Source of the DNA: Acinetobacter sp. A2
GTDB lineage: Bacteria > Pseudomonadota > Gammaproteobacteria > Pseudomonadales > Moraxellaceae
Direction of reading: 5' to 3'
DNA length: 64,000 bases
NCBI RefSeq assembly: GCF_012371325.1
Contig: NZ_JAAZQX010000004.1
Coordinates: 1-64,000, forward strand
The notes beneath the pieces were generated by a model. That model saw nothing but the letters and a program-made list of their open reading frames with translations, ran no database searches and was not told the DNA's origin. Of the stretch, positions 47,207 to 56,555 are shown one piece after another. Position 1 is the stretch's first letter; every line of letters begins with the position of its first letter. Both the position numbers and the translations under genes were made by a program.

Positions 47207-47644
47207 TTAGTTTGCGCGAATCCAAGTTTGGTTACGACCTAATGCCGCTACACCAATGAAACCGCGTAATTCAAGTTTCTTACCACCATTGGCAAGTTTA
47301 CCTTTAAGTTTGTAGGTCTTACCAGTTTGCGGGTCAAGAATTGAACCACCATCGTAGCTTGTGCCACCCGTATTTTTCAGACCGCGAACAATGGTCAAAC
47401 CTTTCAAAGATTTGTTGTGATACGGACCTTCACATTTTGTACAGGCATTTTCTTCACCAGGTGTTAAAATTGACTGAATACTTGCGGTTAAAGTTCCATT
47501 TTTTTGCTCAGTAAATCTTACCGTGGCTTTGGGTTGTTTGGTTTTATCGTCAATTGTTTTCCAAACTGTGCCGTTAAGCGGATCTGCAGCATTGGCTAAG
47601 GCGCTTAAACCTAACAGCCCGAATGCAAGTGCAATTTTTTTCAT
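47207..47644 (-). CDS. DUF2147 secreted protein
   Basis: A 145-residue protein with a signal peptide (MKKIALAFGLLGLSALANA). DUF2147 features are visible: DPLNGTVWKTIDDKTKQPKATVRF, the CTKCEGPYHNKSLKGL cysteine pair, GGSILDPQTGKTYK and the C-terminal GNKLELRGF-like block (KKLELRGFIGVAALGRNQTW). It is likely periplasmic or outer-membrane associated. The function is unknown. Confidence 0.9.
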   Translation of the reverse strand: MKKIALAFGLLGLSALANAADPLNGTVWKTIDDKTKQPKATVRFTEQKNGTLTASIQSILTPGEENACTKCEGPYHNKSLKGLTIVRGLKNTGGTSYDGGSILDPQTGKTYKLKGKLANGGKKLELRGFIGVAALGRNQTWIRAN

Positions 47645-47798
47645 TGTTTTGTTTCCCTGGTCTACTATCAGACAACTTTATTATTAAAAAGTCACAACAA
47701 ATTTGCAATTTTTGAATGTGACCGTTTAGTGTACCCTTGTAAATTATGTTGGTAAATACACAAATATCCGATCAAATAAAGAACAAAATGGAAAAATC

Positions 47799-48710
47799 AT
47801 GAAGATTAACCCCATGTGGAAACAAATTATTACAGAGCGGTTTTTAAAAACCACCATCCGTACGCCTAGTCAGTTAAATTTACCACCCAATTCTTTACGT
47901 TTTGCACTTGAGCAAATGTGTCGTTTGTTTCCTATGCAAAAGTCGGTGCAGGTACGCACATTGTGTTTGGCAGGTTTACGTGCCGAAGAATTAAAACCTC
48001 AGGATGCTGCTACACAGCTAATTTTTCATATTCATGGCGGGGCTTTTTTTCTAGGTTCTTTAAATACGCATCGGGCATTTTTAAGCCAAGTGGCGGCACG
48101 TACTCAAATGCAGGTCATTCATGTCGATTACCCTCTTGCACCTGAGCATCCGTTTCCTAATGCCTTAGAAGCAGTCTTTGATGTTTACCAAAGTCTTTTA
48201 ACACAAGGTATTCAAGCCAAAGACATTATTTTATCTGGCGATTCTTGCGGGGCAAATCTGGCTTTGGCACTGGCCTTAAAAATACGGGATGAGCAATTGC
48301 CACAAGTCAGCGCCCTGATGTTGCTTTCACCCTTTCTGGATTTAACGCTTACCAGTGAATCCTTGCGCTATAACCGCAAGCATGATGCCCTACTCTCGAT
48401 TGAAACACTAGAAACAGGCATTGATTATTATGTGCCGCCTGAACTGGATCGTGCTGCGCCACAAATTTCACCCTTATTTGATGATTTACACGACTTGCCC
48501 CCTGTTTTGGTACAAGTTGGCTCTAAAGAAATTTTGTTGGACGATGCAGCCCGTTTTAAAGAAAAAGCTGAACAAGCAGGGGGAGAAGTACATTACAAAC
48601 TCTACACAGGCATGTGGCACAATTTTCAAATGTTTTCGCCATGGTTTGATGAAGCCAAGCAAGCTTTGGCAGATTTGGCTGAATTTGCTCATCTGCAAGA
48701 TCAAAGCTAA
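47799..48710 (+). CDS. Alpha/beta hydrolase of the HSL (family IV) esterase group
   Basis: A 303-residue esterase. The oxyanion motif HIHGGAFFLGS lies at about 77-87, the nucleophile Ser149 in SGDSCGANLAL, and the catalytic His in GMWHNFQMF near the C-terminus. YPLAPEHPFPNALEA is typical of hormone-sensitive-lipase-like enzymes. It has no signal peptide, so it probably hydrolyses small esters in the cytoplasm. Substrate unknown. Confidence 0.92.
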   Translation: MKINPMWKQIITERFLKTTIRTPSQLNLPPNSLRFALEQMCRLFPMQKSVQVRTLCLAGLRAEELKPQDAATQLIFHIHGGAFFLGSLNTHRAFLSQVAARTQMQVIHVDYPLAPEHPFPNALEAVFDVYQSLLTQGIQAKDIILSGDSCGANLALALALKIRDEQLPQVSALMLLSPFLDLTLTSESLRYNRKHDALLSIETLETGIDYYVPPELDRAAPQISPLFDDLHDLPPVLVQVGSKEILLDDAARFKEKAEQAGGEVHYKLYTGMWHNFQMFSPWFDEAKQALADLAEFAHLQDQS

Positions 48711-48789
48711 ATTTGAAATTAAGCTAAAACCGTTGATGACATCATTGCAGCTCTATGCGCGTAAACGGAGTTTTCAATAAAACTGACAA

Positions 48790-48828
48790 TAAAAAAGCTC
48801 AGCATCCTTAAGATACTGAGCTTTTTAT
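48790..48828. terminator. Bidirectional terminator, esterase / azoR
   Basis: Stem AAAAGCTCAGCATC / GATACTGAGCTTTT with A and T runs on both sides, between convergent genes. Confidence 0.85.
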
Positions 48829-48843
48829 TGGGAAAAATACAGC

Positions 48844-49407
48844 CTAAATTGCCTGAATTTGTTGCAAGGCCTTAGCAACTGCCTGATCTTTAAATTCAGA
48901 CATACTCACACCTTCCGCACGAATCACTTGCACATCATTCACGCCTGTAAAATTGAAGATGGTTTTTAGAAAATCTTCCTGAAAATCGGCAGGGCTGTTA
49001 TCACCATAGACGCCACCACGGCTACTGGCGATATACGCTGTTTTCTCACCCGCCAAGCCCACAGGGCCTTGCTCGGTATATTTAAAAGTTTTGCCTGCCA
49101 CACTAATGCGGTCAATCCATGCTTTCAAGGTAGAAGTCAAACCAAAGTTATACATGGCTGCACCCACGACCACGACATCGGCATCTATATATTGCTGGAT
49201 AATTTTTTCACCCAAAGCGGCTTGTTCTACATCTTGGCCCATTAAAATTTCGGCAGTTAAATGCGGAATCGGTTGCTGTGCCAAATCTAAATAATCGACC
49301 TGCGCATGGGCATGTTTTGCAGTCAGTTGTTGCACAATGGCCTGACTCAACTGACGTGAAACTGAATTTTCACCTAAAATACTGGAGTCGATATGTAAAA
49401 TTTTCAT
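48844..49407 (-). CDS. azoR: FMN-dependent NADH azoreductase
   Basis: A 187-residue flavodoxin-like quinone reductase. LHIDSSILGENSVSRQLS is the phosphate-binding loop. VVVGAAMYNFGLTSTLKAWIDRI and SRGGVYG around FMN are typical of AzoR. It reduces quinones and azo compounds with NADH and fits the redox-protection theme. It is monocistronic. Confidence 0.93.
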   Translation of the reverse strand: MKILHIDSSILGENSVSRQLSQAIVQQLTAKHAHAQVDYLDLAQQPIPHLTAEILMGQDVEQAALGEKIIQQYIDADVVVVGAAMYNFGLTSTLKAWIDRISVAGKTFKYTEQGPVGLAGEKTAYIASSRGGVYGDNSPADFQEDFLKTIFNFTGVNDVQVIRAEGVSMSEFKDQAVAKALQQIQAI

Positions 49408-49584
49408 GGCTGCATCTCAATTCTTTATTCATTCAATAAAGTTATTTTAATCTTTGCGCTAAATTGAATAATCTGGAGAATTAAGACACTCTGTTTTATT
49501 TTTGGAACAAAATTGGCAAGATCGCTGCGCCACAACCCACTTTGGTTATGCAATAGCTACTCCAAATTTACACGACTACTCCAT
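49408..49584. other. Intergenic region between GST and azoR
   Basis: About 180 bases with the azoR promoter expected near 49410-49470. Nothing else was recognised. Confidence 0.4.
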
Positions 49585-50259
49585 TCAGACTTGGCTTTGA
49601 TAAGGTTCCAAATAATTGACCCACATTGGCTCTTGTAAAGCTGCTTGCATCCAAGCCTGCATAGCGGGATGCTGCATCACCAGTTGCATATACTGCTGAC
49701 TTTCTGCGCTCACGGGCAAAGCATAAGTCATAAAACGTGTCACCACAGGGGCATAAAAGGCATCGGCAATGCTGAATTCACCACATAAAAAGCCACCTAC
49801 AGTTGGGCGTGTTGCCCAAATCTGTTCAATGCGAGCCACATCCTGCCTCAAACCTGCATGTTCTTGCCATAATTTTGCGCCAACTTCCGCTAAATTGGCG
49901 CGAATATTCATCCCACATAAACTGCGTAAATCTGTAAAACCGCTGTGCATTTCTGCACAAATACTGCGTGCCCAAGCGCGTTGTTGTGCATTACGTGGCC
50001 ACAGGGCTTGCTCTGGAAATTGCTCAGCCAAATATTCACAAATGGCAAGAGAATCCCAGACCAATAATCCATCATGCAATAAAGCAGGTACTTTACCGTT
50101 TGAGTTCACTGCCAGCACCTGCTGTTTAAAATTACCCTGACCACGTTCTGTGGGAAAATTGATCTGAATTTCTTCAAAAGGCAGATGAAATGCTTTTAAC
50201 ACCAGCCACGGACGCAGCGACCAGCTCGAATAATTTTTATTGGCAATATACAGTTGCAT
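49585..50259 (-). CDS. Glutathione S-transferase family protein
   Basis: A cytosolic GST of about 224 residues. MQLYIANKNYSSWSLRPWLVLKAF is the thioredoxin-fold N-terminus with the Ser active-site region. NGKVPALLHDGLLVWDSLAICEYLAEQFP binds glutathione, and an all-helical C-terminal domain follows. The ATG at 50259 overlaps the dsbD stop (TGATG), so translation is coupled to dsbD; an ATG one codon earlier is also possible. A longer open frame upstream runs through dsbD and is not used. Confidence 0.9.
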   Translation of the reverse strand: MQLYIANKNYSSWSLRPWLVLKAFHLPFEEIQINFPTERGQGNFKQQVLAVNSNGKVPALLHDGLLVWDSLAICEYLAEQFPEQALWPRNAQQRAWARSICAEMHSGFTDLRSLCGMNIRANLAEVGAKLWQEHAGLRQDVARIEQIWATRPTVGGFLCGEFSIADAFYAPVVTRFMTYALPVSAESQQYMQLVMQHPAMQAWMQAALQEPMWVNYLEPYQSQV

Positions 50260-52151
50260 CATAATTGTGATTCCTGTGCTGTGTCCAACTGACTGAGCTG
50301 TTGCAATAAAGTACGCTCGGTAAATGCACCTGTTAAACGTAAACTGCGAATTTCTTGTTGTTGTGCATCTAAAAACAAGAATGTCGGTGGCCCTAAAATT
50401 TCCCATTGATTAAGCAAGGCCTGATGACTTTCATCATAATCACTTAAATCGAGTTTAATCAGATAATACGCTGCCAATGCCTGTTTAACCTCAGCAGCCT
50501 TCAATACTTGCTGCTCAATCGGACGACACGCTACACACCAGTCGGCATAAACATCGATCATCACTTGCTGATTTTTAGGGGCTTGAGCCAGTAACTGTTG
50601 TAATTCGGCAGCAGTTTTGGCCTGATGCCATTGTAATCCTACTACACTTTTTTGCTGCCAAAAGCGCTGACTGTGTTGATACTGGCTATAAATCAGATAA
50701 GGCACAACCAACAATAACGCACTCACATAAAGGGCTCGCAAGCCACCATGATAGCGGCTTAAACGATGCAGCACATAGCCAATAAAACTGAGTCCAAGTG
50801 CCAAGCTAAGCCATTGCAGCCATGCTTCACCAATTAAAGGACGGACAAAATATAGTGCTAAAGCCAGCATAATAAAGGCAAACAGCACTTTAATTTGATG
50901 CATCCACAAGCCTGCTCGCGGCAATACTTTTGCCCCAAGCACACTGGCCAACAATAACGGCGTACCCATGCCAAAACCGAGTGTAAATAGTAGTAACGCA
51001 CCCTGTATCTGACTTTGGGTTTGGGAAATAAACAATAATGCCCCTGCTAACGGCGCAGTCATACACGGCCCAACCAACAAGGCAGATAACATGCCCATTA
51101 GCGCAGCACCAGCTAAATTACCGCCCTTTTGCATAGATTGCGCCTGATCGAGTCGATTGACCCAAGCACGTGGTAACTTGATTTCAAACAAACCAAATAG
51201 GTTTAAAGCAAACAGCACAAATAACAGGCTAAAGGCAATTAAGGTTGCAGGCTGCTGCAACCAACGCTGAAAATTCAAACCTGCTGATGATGCAATTAAT
51301 CCCAACAGCGCATAGACCATGGCCATACTGCAGACAAAGACCAGTGCAATCATCCATGCTTTGATGCCTTTGTGTTCACGTACCAATAGGGAGGTCAAAA
51401 TGGGCAACATCGGCAAAGAACACGGGGTAAAAGCCAGCAGCAGCCCCAATCCAAAAAATAATAGCAAACCATAGGCCAACGAGCTTTGTGCCAGTTTTTC
51501 AGACCACTGCTGATCTTGTGCCGTTATAGGTTGTGCAGCTTCAGGGCTTGTCTGCAAATCAGTTGGAGAATTGGCAGGTGCAGTTGAAAATCCTTCACGA
51601 GTGGAACTACTTTGCCCAGCCCAAATACTTTTTTGTGATGCACTTTGATTTTCTAAAATGACCAAACCTGTGTTATCGGTCTGGAATTCTATGCGCTGCG
51701 GTGGATAACAAATCCGATCTTGGGCGCACCCTTGCCAAGTCACTTGATAGTGCTGCGCAGCTTGGGTGGGAATTTTAAAACTCACCTGCCGATAATAAAC
51801 TTGAGTGTGTCCATAATTTTCATCATAAACATCTTCAGCGGGAGGCAACTCCAAAGCCAGCACTTGCTGCCCATGCTCGACCTTAAATTGATGTCGATAC
51901 AAATAATACTGTTCAGGCATGTTCCAGCGCAGTTCTGCCTGATGCGAATCTACAGATTCAACACTAAACTGAAAGGCTTTTTCGGGCGGAAGTAATGGCG
52001 TTTCTGCCTGCACATTCAAACTGAACAGCAACAGCCAACCCAACAATAAAATACGCACAGCTTTATGCAAATAGTGACTCAGATGATAAGCCACGCCTCG
52101 AATCACTGCATTTAACTGTGCTGCACTCGGCTGAAAAAAAGGCGGTGTCAT
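50259..52151 (-). CDS. dsbD: Thiol:disulfide interchange protein DsbD
   Basis: A 630-residue inner-membrane protein that passes electrons from thioredoxin to the periplasm. A signal sequence (about 30-50) is followed by the N-terminal domain with GCAQDRICYPP. The membrane part has helices with the redox cysteines in AFTPCSLPMLP and LLVGPCMTAPLAG. The C-terminal thioredoxin domain carries VYADWCVACRPIEQQV (CxxC). All six redox cysteines can be seen. It is followed by a coupled GST gene. Confidence 0.95.
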   Translation of the reverse strand: MTPPFFQPSAAQLNAVIRGVAYHLSHYLHKAVRILLLGWLLLFSLNVQAETPLLPPEKAFQFSVESVDSHQAELRWNMPEQYYLYRHQFKVEHGQQVLALELPPAEDVYDENYGHTQVYYRQVSFKIPTQAAQHYQVTWQGCAQDRICYPPQRIEFQTDNTGLVILENQSASQKSIWAGQSSSTREGFSTAPANSPTDLQTSPEAAQPITAQDQQWSEKLAQSSLAYGLLLFFGLGLLLAFTPCSLPMLPILTSLLVREHKGIKAWMIALVFVCSMAMVYALLGLIASSAGLNFQRWLQQPATLIAFSLLFVLFALNLFGLFEIKLPRAWVNRLDQAQSMQKGGNLAGAALMGMLSALLVGPCMTAPLAGALLFISQTQSQIQGALLLFTLGFGMGTPLLLASVLGAKVLPRAGLWMHQIKVLFAFIMLALALYFVRPLIGEAWLQWLSLALGLSFIGYVLHRLSRYHGGLRALYVSALLLVVPYLIYSQYQHSQRFWQQKSVVGLQWHQAKTAAELQQLLAQAPKNQQVMIDVYADWCVACRPIEQQVLKAAEVKQALAAYYLIKLDLSDYDESHQALLNQWEILGPPTFLFLDAQQQEIRSLRLTGAFTERTLLQQLSQLDTAQESQL

Positions 52152-52195
52152 CTTGTTTTAGCTGCCTCCGCATACACTTTGTTGTTATTGAATAA

Positions 52196-52236
52196 ATGCA
52201 GCGCGTGAAATCACTGTTTACACGCGCTGCATTTTG
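52196..52236. terminator. Inverted repeat between dsbD and the outer-membrane gene
   Basis: Arms AATGCAGCGCGTG and CACGCGCTGCATT enclose a 13-base loop. It is followed by a T-rich stretch and lies just beyond the stop of the minus-strand outer-membrane gene. Likely terminator. Confidence 0.7.
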
Positions 52237-52260
52237 AGTTGTTGTTTAAGTGCTGTTCAC

Positions 52261-53031
52261 TTAAAACAGGAACGACATCCCTAAACCTGCACGGTAACTT
52301 TTATCTGCACCGTCTAAATCTACACCAACACTGGCATCGAGTTGGGTACGCTCATTCAGTGTATAAATCAGCCCTGAACCCAAACCATATTCATAGTCCT
52401 GACTTTCTGCTTTGCGATATACCAACTCAGAAAAACCCGACCATTGATCATTTAAACGATATTGAATATTTGGAATCGCAGTTGCCGCCCAATCACTATT
52501 TTGCACCGCATAACGCATGGTGATGCCCGTTTTTAATAGGTCGCTATATTGATAGCTCACCGCTGTGCTTAAACTGTAAATATCGTCATGTTCAGTAAAA
52601 CCGTCATTGCCTGTGGCAATTAACGCTTCTAACAATACTGCCATCGACAATTTATCGTCATTTAAATCAATTGCTTGTTTTAGGCCAATGCTGACATCGC
52701 CCAAACCATCATCTTCAACCGATTGCCCTGCAGTTTTGCTTTGGCTCCACGCGGGACCCTGCCAACCTAGTTGCAACTCTAAGTCCTGCATTAAACCTGT
52801 ACGCAACAACATGTCAGCATTTAAGCGTGTGGTTTTCACTGTTTCGCCCAAAGCGTTGTTACTTTCCTGATAACTTGCACTTGGTAAAGCCTGTTCCCAA
52901 GCCAATTTTCCTACAGGGGTGATGCCTGTGCTCATTCCTGCGCCAGGACGATCAAATTCAAACTCGGTTGCTCCAACCTGCATACTGATCGCTGCTGCCA
53001 CCAGAATTCCAACTGTTTTTAATGCTGACAT
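52261..53031 (-). CDS. Outer-membrane transporter-like protein (phenol MetA-degradation family)
   Basis: A 256-residue protein with a signal peptide (MSALKTVGILVAAAISMQVGA). FDRPGAGMSTGITPVGKLAWEQALPSASYQ and GDVSIGLKQAIDLNDDKLSMAVLLEALIATG are typical of the Phenol_MetA_deg family. It ends in Phe, and the alternating hydrophobic strands suggest a beta barrel. Members are annotated as transporters but substrates are mostly unknown. No catabolic genes are nearby. Confidence 0.82.
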   Translation of the reverse strand: MSALKTVGILVAAAISMQVGATEFEFDRPGAGMSTGITPVGKLAWEQALPSASYQESNNALGETVKTTRLNADMLLRTGLMQDLELQLGWQGPAWSQSKTAGQSVEDDGLGDVSIGLKQAIDLNDDKLSMAVLLEALIATGNDGFTEHDDIYSLSTAVSYQYSDLLKTGITMRYAVQNSDWAATAIPNIQYRLNDQWSGFSELVYRKAESQDYEYGLGSGLIYTLNERTQLDASVGVDLDGADKSYRAGLGMSFLF

Positions 53032-53048
53032 ATTTTTAATCTCTGCAG

Positions 53049-53591
53049 TTAGGCCAATTCTTTACTCATTTTTGCGCCATGGTGACGCAACAATTCTAAA
53101 GTCTGTTGTTCTTCTGGCAAAGCATCAGACCATTGAATTTCATCAAAATCACAATCAAACAATAAATCACTGATTGAAGATAAAATAGTTAAACCGTCTT
53201 CATCTTTGGTATTTGGATCCACTTTTTCATCTAACAGGCGTTGTACGGCAGGTGCACATGCTGCACTTGCAGCATCCCAAAGTGGGCCGTAGACTTCTTC
53301 GGCATCCCATAAATGCAAATTCACTTTGGCTTGAATCAAGGCTTCTAAAATATCTAAATGGACTTGTAAATCTTGTTGTTTTTGCTGATCACTTAATGGC
53401 TGACCCGCCTCATAAGCTTCACAAATTTTTTCCCACCATTGAAATAAACCGTCAGACCAGACCGAAATGACAGGCCCCTTTTCGGCATCCATAAAATTAG
53501 GATCCAAACCCTCTGCCAAAAGGCGTTGCACTTGGGCAAGGTCTAATTCTTCTATTGCTTGCACCAAAACTTGTTGTTGCGCAGTTAACAT
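53049..53591 (-). CDS. Ankyrin-repeat protein
   Basis: A 180-residue cytoplasmic protein with ankyrin-type helices. The clearest are LVQAIEELDLAQVQRLLAEGLDPNF at the N-terminus and AASAACAPAVQRLLDEKVDPNTKDEDGLTILS in the second half. The central part is acidic and less regular. I chose ATG 53591, after GAAGAGAG, rather than a TTG six codons upstream. It is a likely protein-protein interaction module; partner unknown. It is upstream of the outer-membrane gene by only 17 bases, so they may be cotranscribed. Confidence 0.82.
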   Translation of the reverse strand: MLTAQQQVLVQAIEELDLAQVQRLLAEGLDPNFMDAEKGPVISVWSDGLFQWWEKICEAYEAGQPLSDQQKQQDLQVHLDILEALIQAKVNLHLWDAEEVYGPLWDAASAACAPAVQRLLDEKVDPNTKDEDGLTILSSISDLLFDCDFDEIQWSDALPEEQQTLELLRHHGAKMSKELA

Positions 53592-53710
53592 GCAGAAAAC
53601 TCTCTTCAATCAATATTCAATTTAAGACTATTATGCCCAATAAAGCGGCATTTGTATGAGATAAATGTCAGCAAATCGTGAATTTACATCTGCACAGTTC
53701 TATCAGGCAT

Positions 53711-53738
53711 AAAAAAGCCCCGCAATGTTTGCGAGGCC
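53711..53738 (-). terminator. Terminator of hpf
   Basis: Minus-strand stem GCCTCGCAA / TTGCGGGGC with a T run, about 35 bp after the hpf stop. Confidence 0.78.
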
Positions 53739-53769
53739 AGAAGTCTGCAGTACTTAAACTGCATGTTTC

Positions 53770-54132
53770 TTATTCGTCAGCATCGACATCTGTATCTACA
53801 AATTCAGGGCGTGCACCACGAGGGTTTTCATTTTTTTCAAACGCATGTTCTAAGCTGCGTTTTAAACGGTCAATCGCACCATGAATTGCAGTATCAATGT
53901 TGTGACCACGATGATTTACAACCACTGGTTTTAAACCTGCTGGACGGGCTTCAATCATGCAACGGATGTCGTCATCACCGCCTTTTTCCCCATTTTCATC
54001 ACTAAAATGTACTGAAAAATGGGTAATACGCTCACTGTGGCGTTGGAATTCATTATTCAGTTCTTCACGAACGTAACTAATTAATCGATCACTGTTTTGA
54101 ATGTTTTTATCGGTACGGATTTCAATATTCAT
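53770..54132 (-). CDS. hpf: Ribosome hibernation-promoting factor
   Basis: A 120-residue HPF/RaiA-type protein. MNIEIRTDKNIQNSDRLISYVREELNNEFQRHSERITHFSVHFSD is the conserved beta-alpha core, and HGAIDRLKRSLEHAF the second helix. It binds the 30S decoding region and silences ribosomes in stationary phase. The C-terminal tail (RPEFVDTDVDADE) is short and acidic, so it is not the long form. Placement away from rpoN is unusual compared with Enterobacteria but fits a standalone gene. Confidence 0.85.
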   Translation of the reverse strand: MNIEIRTDKNIQNSDRLISYVREELNNEFQRHSERITHFSVHFSDENGEKGGDDDIRCMIEARPAGLKPVVVNHRGHNIDTAIHGAIDRLKRSLEHAFEKNENPRGARPEFVDTDVDADE

Positions 54133-54681
54133 GATTTCATCCTCTTGCGTTCGTTATTTCTGAATCTTGTTGTGCCAAAATCTTACATATAATTTTATAC
54201 ATATACGTTTTAGCGTGTTTATAATGTGCTGTTTTTACAGCATAAAGTACATCTTCAACTTAGTTTGGAATAACTTCCTCCCGTTTGAATGATGAACACT
54301 TTTAAGTCTGCAGAACCGTGTCCCTATACCTTGAATATCGGGCCTATCTAAAAAATATGCAAGCGATATTTATAGAAAAGCAGCAAAAGAATAACCCTTT
54401 TAGGACAAGTTTTCGCTCAGATGTTCAATAAGCAACCAATTTGACTGTTCAAGCCGATGTGATTGGTTTTTCAACACAGAAACTTGATGCTTTTAAGGGG
54501 CTTAGCATGGCATGCAAAAAGCTAGACATTATTTTTACCATTGGTTTTAAATCCTGCAAAAAATGCAGCGCTTTTAGAATTGGCAAAAAATACCAAGAAA
54601 TGACCTGTCAATAATCGAATTTTGCTTTATTTTTGCTTAAGAATCTGTATCCTTGAAACGCTTTTCTTGGGGTCTTATTTT
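54133..54681. other. Long region without an intact gene, upstream of OmpK
   Basis: About 550 bases. The hpf promoter should be near 54150-54230. A short open frame around 54450-54612 (LDAFKGLSMACKKLDIIFTIGF region) has a faint phasin-like look but no proper start and unusual composition; it may be a decayed gene. The OmpK promoter and leader should lie at 54610-54680. Confidence 0.4.
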
Positions 54682-55422
54682 ATGAAATTTACACATATTG
54701 CTGCGCTATGCGCTCTCTCCACTGCTGCAACATTCACGCAAGCTGCGCCAGTTTGGCAAGATTTCAGCATTACAGGTTTATATGGTGAGAATTACAAATC
54801 ACCTTACGCTACTGAAGATCAAAAACTGGAACAAAGTACAGTTACCTTCGAATATGCTGCTGGATTGAAATACGGTGATTTTTTTGCCTTTGCTGACCGC
54901 TCTAACAATGATGCTGACGGCAATGAAACTTACTTTGAAGTATCACCGCGTTTAAGCTTGGGTGCTGTTTCAGGTCAAAAACTGGCAGTCGGCCCAATTA
55001 AAGACGTTTTAATTGCAACAACGTGGGAAGGTGGTGAAGGCTTTAACAACTACCTGTACGGTATTGGTTTTGATCTTGAAATTCCATATTTTAAATATGC
55101 ACAGCTAAACTTCTACAAAGCAGACAATGATAAAGATGTGTCTGAAGATGATTATCAATTGACGTTTGCTTACGGCCTTCCGTTTAAAGTCGGTGCTGAA
55201 GACTTTTTAGTTGATGGTTTCCTTGATTGGTCTACTGCAGAAGATGACCACGCCAGCGAACTCAACTGGACTACACAATACAAGTGGAATGCAGGTAAAC
55301 ATATCTCTCCAAATACACGTTTATACGTGGGTATTGAACATTCTGTCTGGAATAACAAATACGGTAACAAATCTGGCATTAACCAAAACGATGTCAGCGC
55401 ATTGGTCAAATACCACTTCTAA
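54682..55422 (+). CDS. OmpK/Tsx-family nucleoside-specific outer-membrane channel
   Basis: A 246-residue protein with a signal peptide (MKFTHIAALCALSTAATFTQA). The mature start APVWQDFSITGLYGENYKSP, the block FEYAAGLKYGDFFAFADRSN and the C-terminal VSALVKYHF are typical of the Channel_Tsx family. It probably passes nucleosides across the outer membrane, and related proteins are phage receptors. I chose ATG 54682 for the signal peptide; an open frame continues 20 codons upstream. A terminator follows. Confidence 0.9.
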   Translation: MKFTHIAALCALSTAATFTQAAPVWQDFSITGLYGENYKSPYATEDQKLEQSTVTFEYAAGLKYGDFFAFADRSNNDADGNETYFEVSPRLSLGAVSGQKLAVGPIKDVLIATTWEGGEGFNNYLYGIGFDLEIPYFKYAQLNFYKADNDKDVSEDDYQLTFAYGLPFKVGAEDFLVDGFLDWSTAEDDHASELNWTTQYKWNAGKHISPNTRLYVGIEHSVWNNKYGNKSGINQNDVSALVKYHF

Positions 55423-55445
55423 TCCAGCCTCACCGCTATTCAAAC

Positions 55446-55472
55446 AAGCAAGACTTCGGTCTTGCTTTTTTA
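55446..55472 (+). terminator. Terminator of the OmpK-like gene
   Basis: Stem AAGCAAGAC / GTCTTGCTT with a TTCG loop and a T run. Confidence 0.9.
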
Positions 55473-55595
55473 TTGGTCGTTAAAATAGTTTCCAATAAAT
55501 ATGCTTTGCTCATAACCACGCAACCCATTTGTACTTGACCTAAAACTCCGCTACATTTACTTTAAATTTCAAATAAAAAGCACTGTGAAGCCCAC

Positions 55596-56378
55596 ATGCA
55601 AAAAACCGATTTCATTATTCTGCTATTTTGTGCCATTGCCGCAATTTTACATGGCATGAGTGGTTTTGGTTTTCCCATGCTTAGCACCGCTGCAGTGGCG
55701 ATGCTGTATCCGCTGAGTACCGCAGTTGCCTTAGTGCTCATTCCCTGTTTGCTGTTAAATCTATACATGTTGCGGAGCGACTCCAAGCAATCTTTACTGA
55801 GCAGTTTATATGACTACTGCAAAAAATATTGGGGCTTAATTCTCAGTGCGCTGATTGGCAGCTATTTAGGCGTCAGTTTGCTGCTGATTCTAAATGAAGG
55901 CTATTTAAAATTTGCGATGGGTACACTGATTCTGCTTTACGTGGCCGATCAATTTCGACAACATCCTTTGCAAATTTCTGCCTCACTGAAAAATATGCTG
56001 ATATTTGGTTTTCTAGCTGGTGTGATTGGTGGAGCCACCAATGCCATGGCACCGTTTTTGATGATGTATTTGCTCAGCACCCAGCACAGTAAAACCGATA
56101 TTGTGGTGATTAGTAATCTTAATTTTATTGTATCTAAACTCATTCAACTGGCAGTGTTATATCCAGTAATTCAACAATTTAGCGGCACACAATATAAGGT
56201 TTTGGCGCTGATTTGCCTAATTTCTGTGGCAATGGTTTATGTGGGCAGTCTGATTCGCAAAAATATTTCTCAGGCTGTATTTAAGCACATTGTATTTACT
56301 TTACTTGCTTTTATGGCTATTTACGCAATTGCTCAAGGATTAGCCATCATCACAAAACAGCCTGCATTGTTGATATAA
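55596..56378 (+). CDS. TauE/SafE-family anion exporter
   Basis: A 260-residue membrane protein with about eight helices. The family hallmark HGMSGFGFPMLSTAAVAML near the N-terminus and its repeat GFLAGVIGGATNAMAPFLMMYLL in the second half are both visible. Members export sulfite, sulfoacetate or other organosulfur anions. No sulfonate genes are next to it, so the substrate is open. It is separated from the DASS transporter by about 175 bp. Confidence 0.88.
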   Translation: MQKTDFIILLFCAIAAILHGMSGFGFPMLSTAAVAMLYPLSTAVALVLIPCLLLNLYMLRSDSKQSLLSSLYDYCKKYWGLILSALIGSYLGVSLLLILNEGYLKFAMGTLILLYVADQFRQHPLQISASLKNMLIFGFLAGVIGGATNAMAPFLMMYLLSTQHSKTDIVVISNLNFIVSKLIQLAVLYPVIQQFSGTQYKVLALICLISVAMVYVGSLIRKNISQAVFKHIVFTLLAFMAIYAIAQGLAIITKQPALLI

Positions 56379-56555
56379 ATCAATAAAATGAACATAACAA
56401 ATGGAAAATTATTTAGATTTTTTTTGGCTTAAATAATTTTTTACACCTATAATTAAGACTAGCTTAAAAAACAGTCTGTTAAGACTGCTTCGGTCATTTG
56501 CACCGACCAATCTTCCAACTTTTCCTTTTATCCCATTTTTACGGAGCGAACTTCT

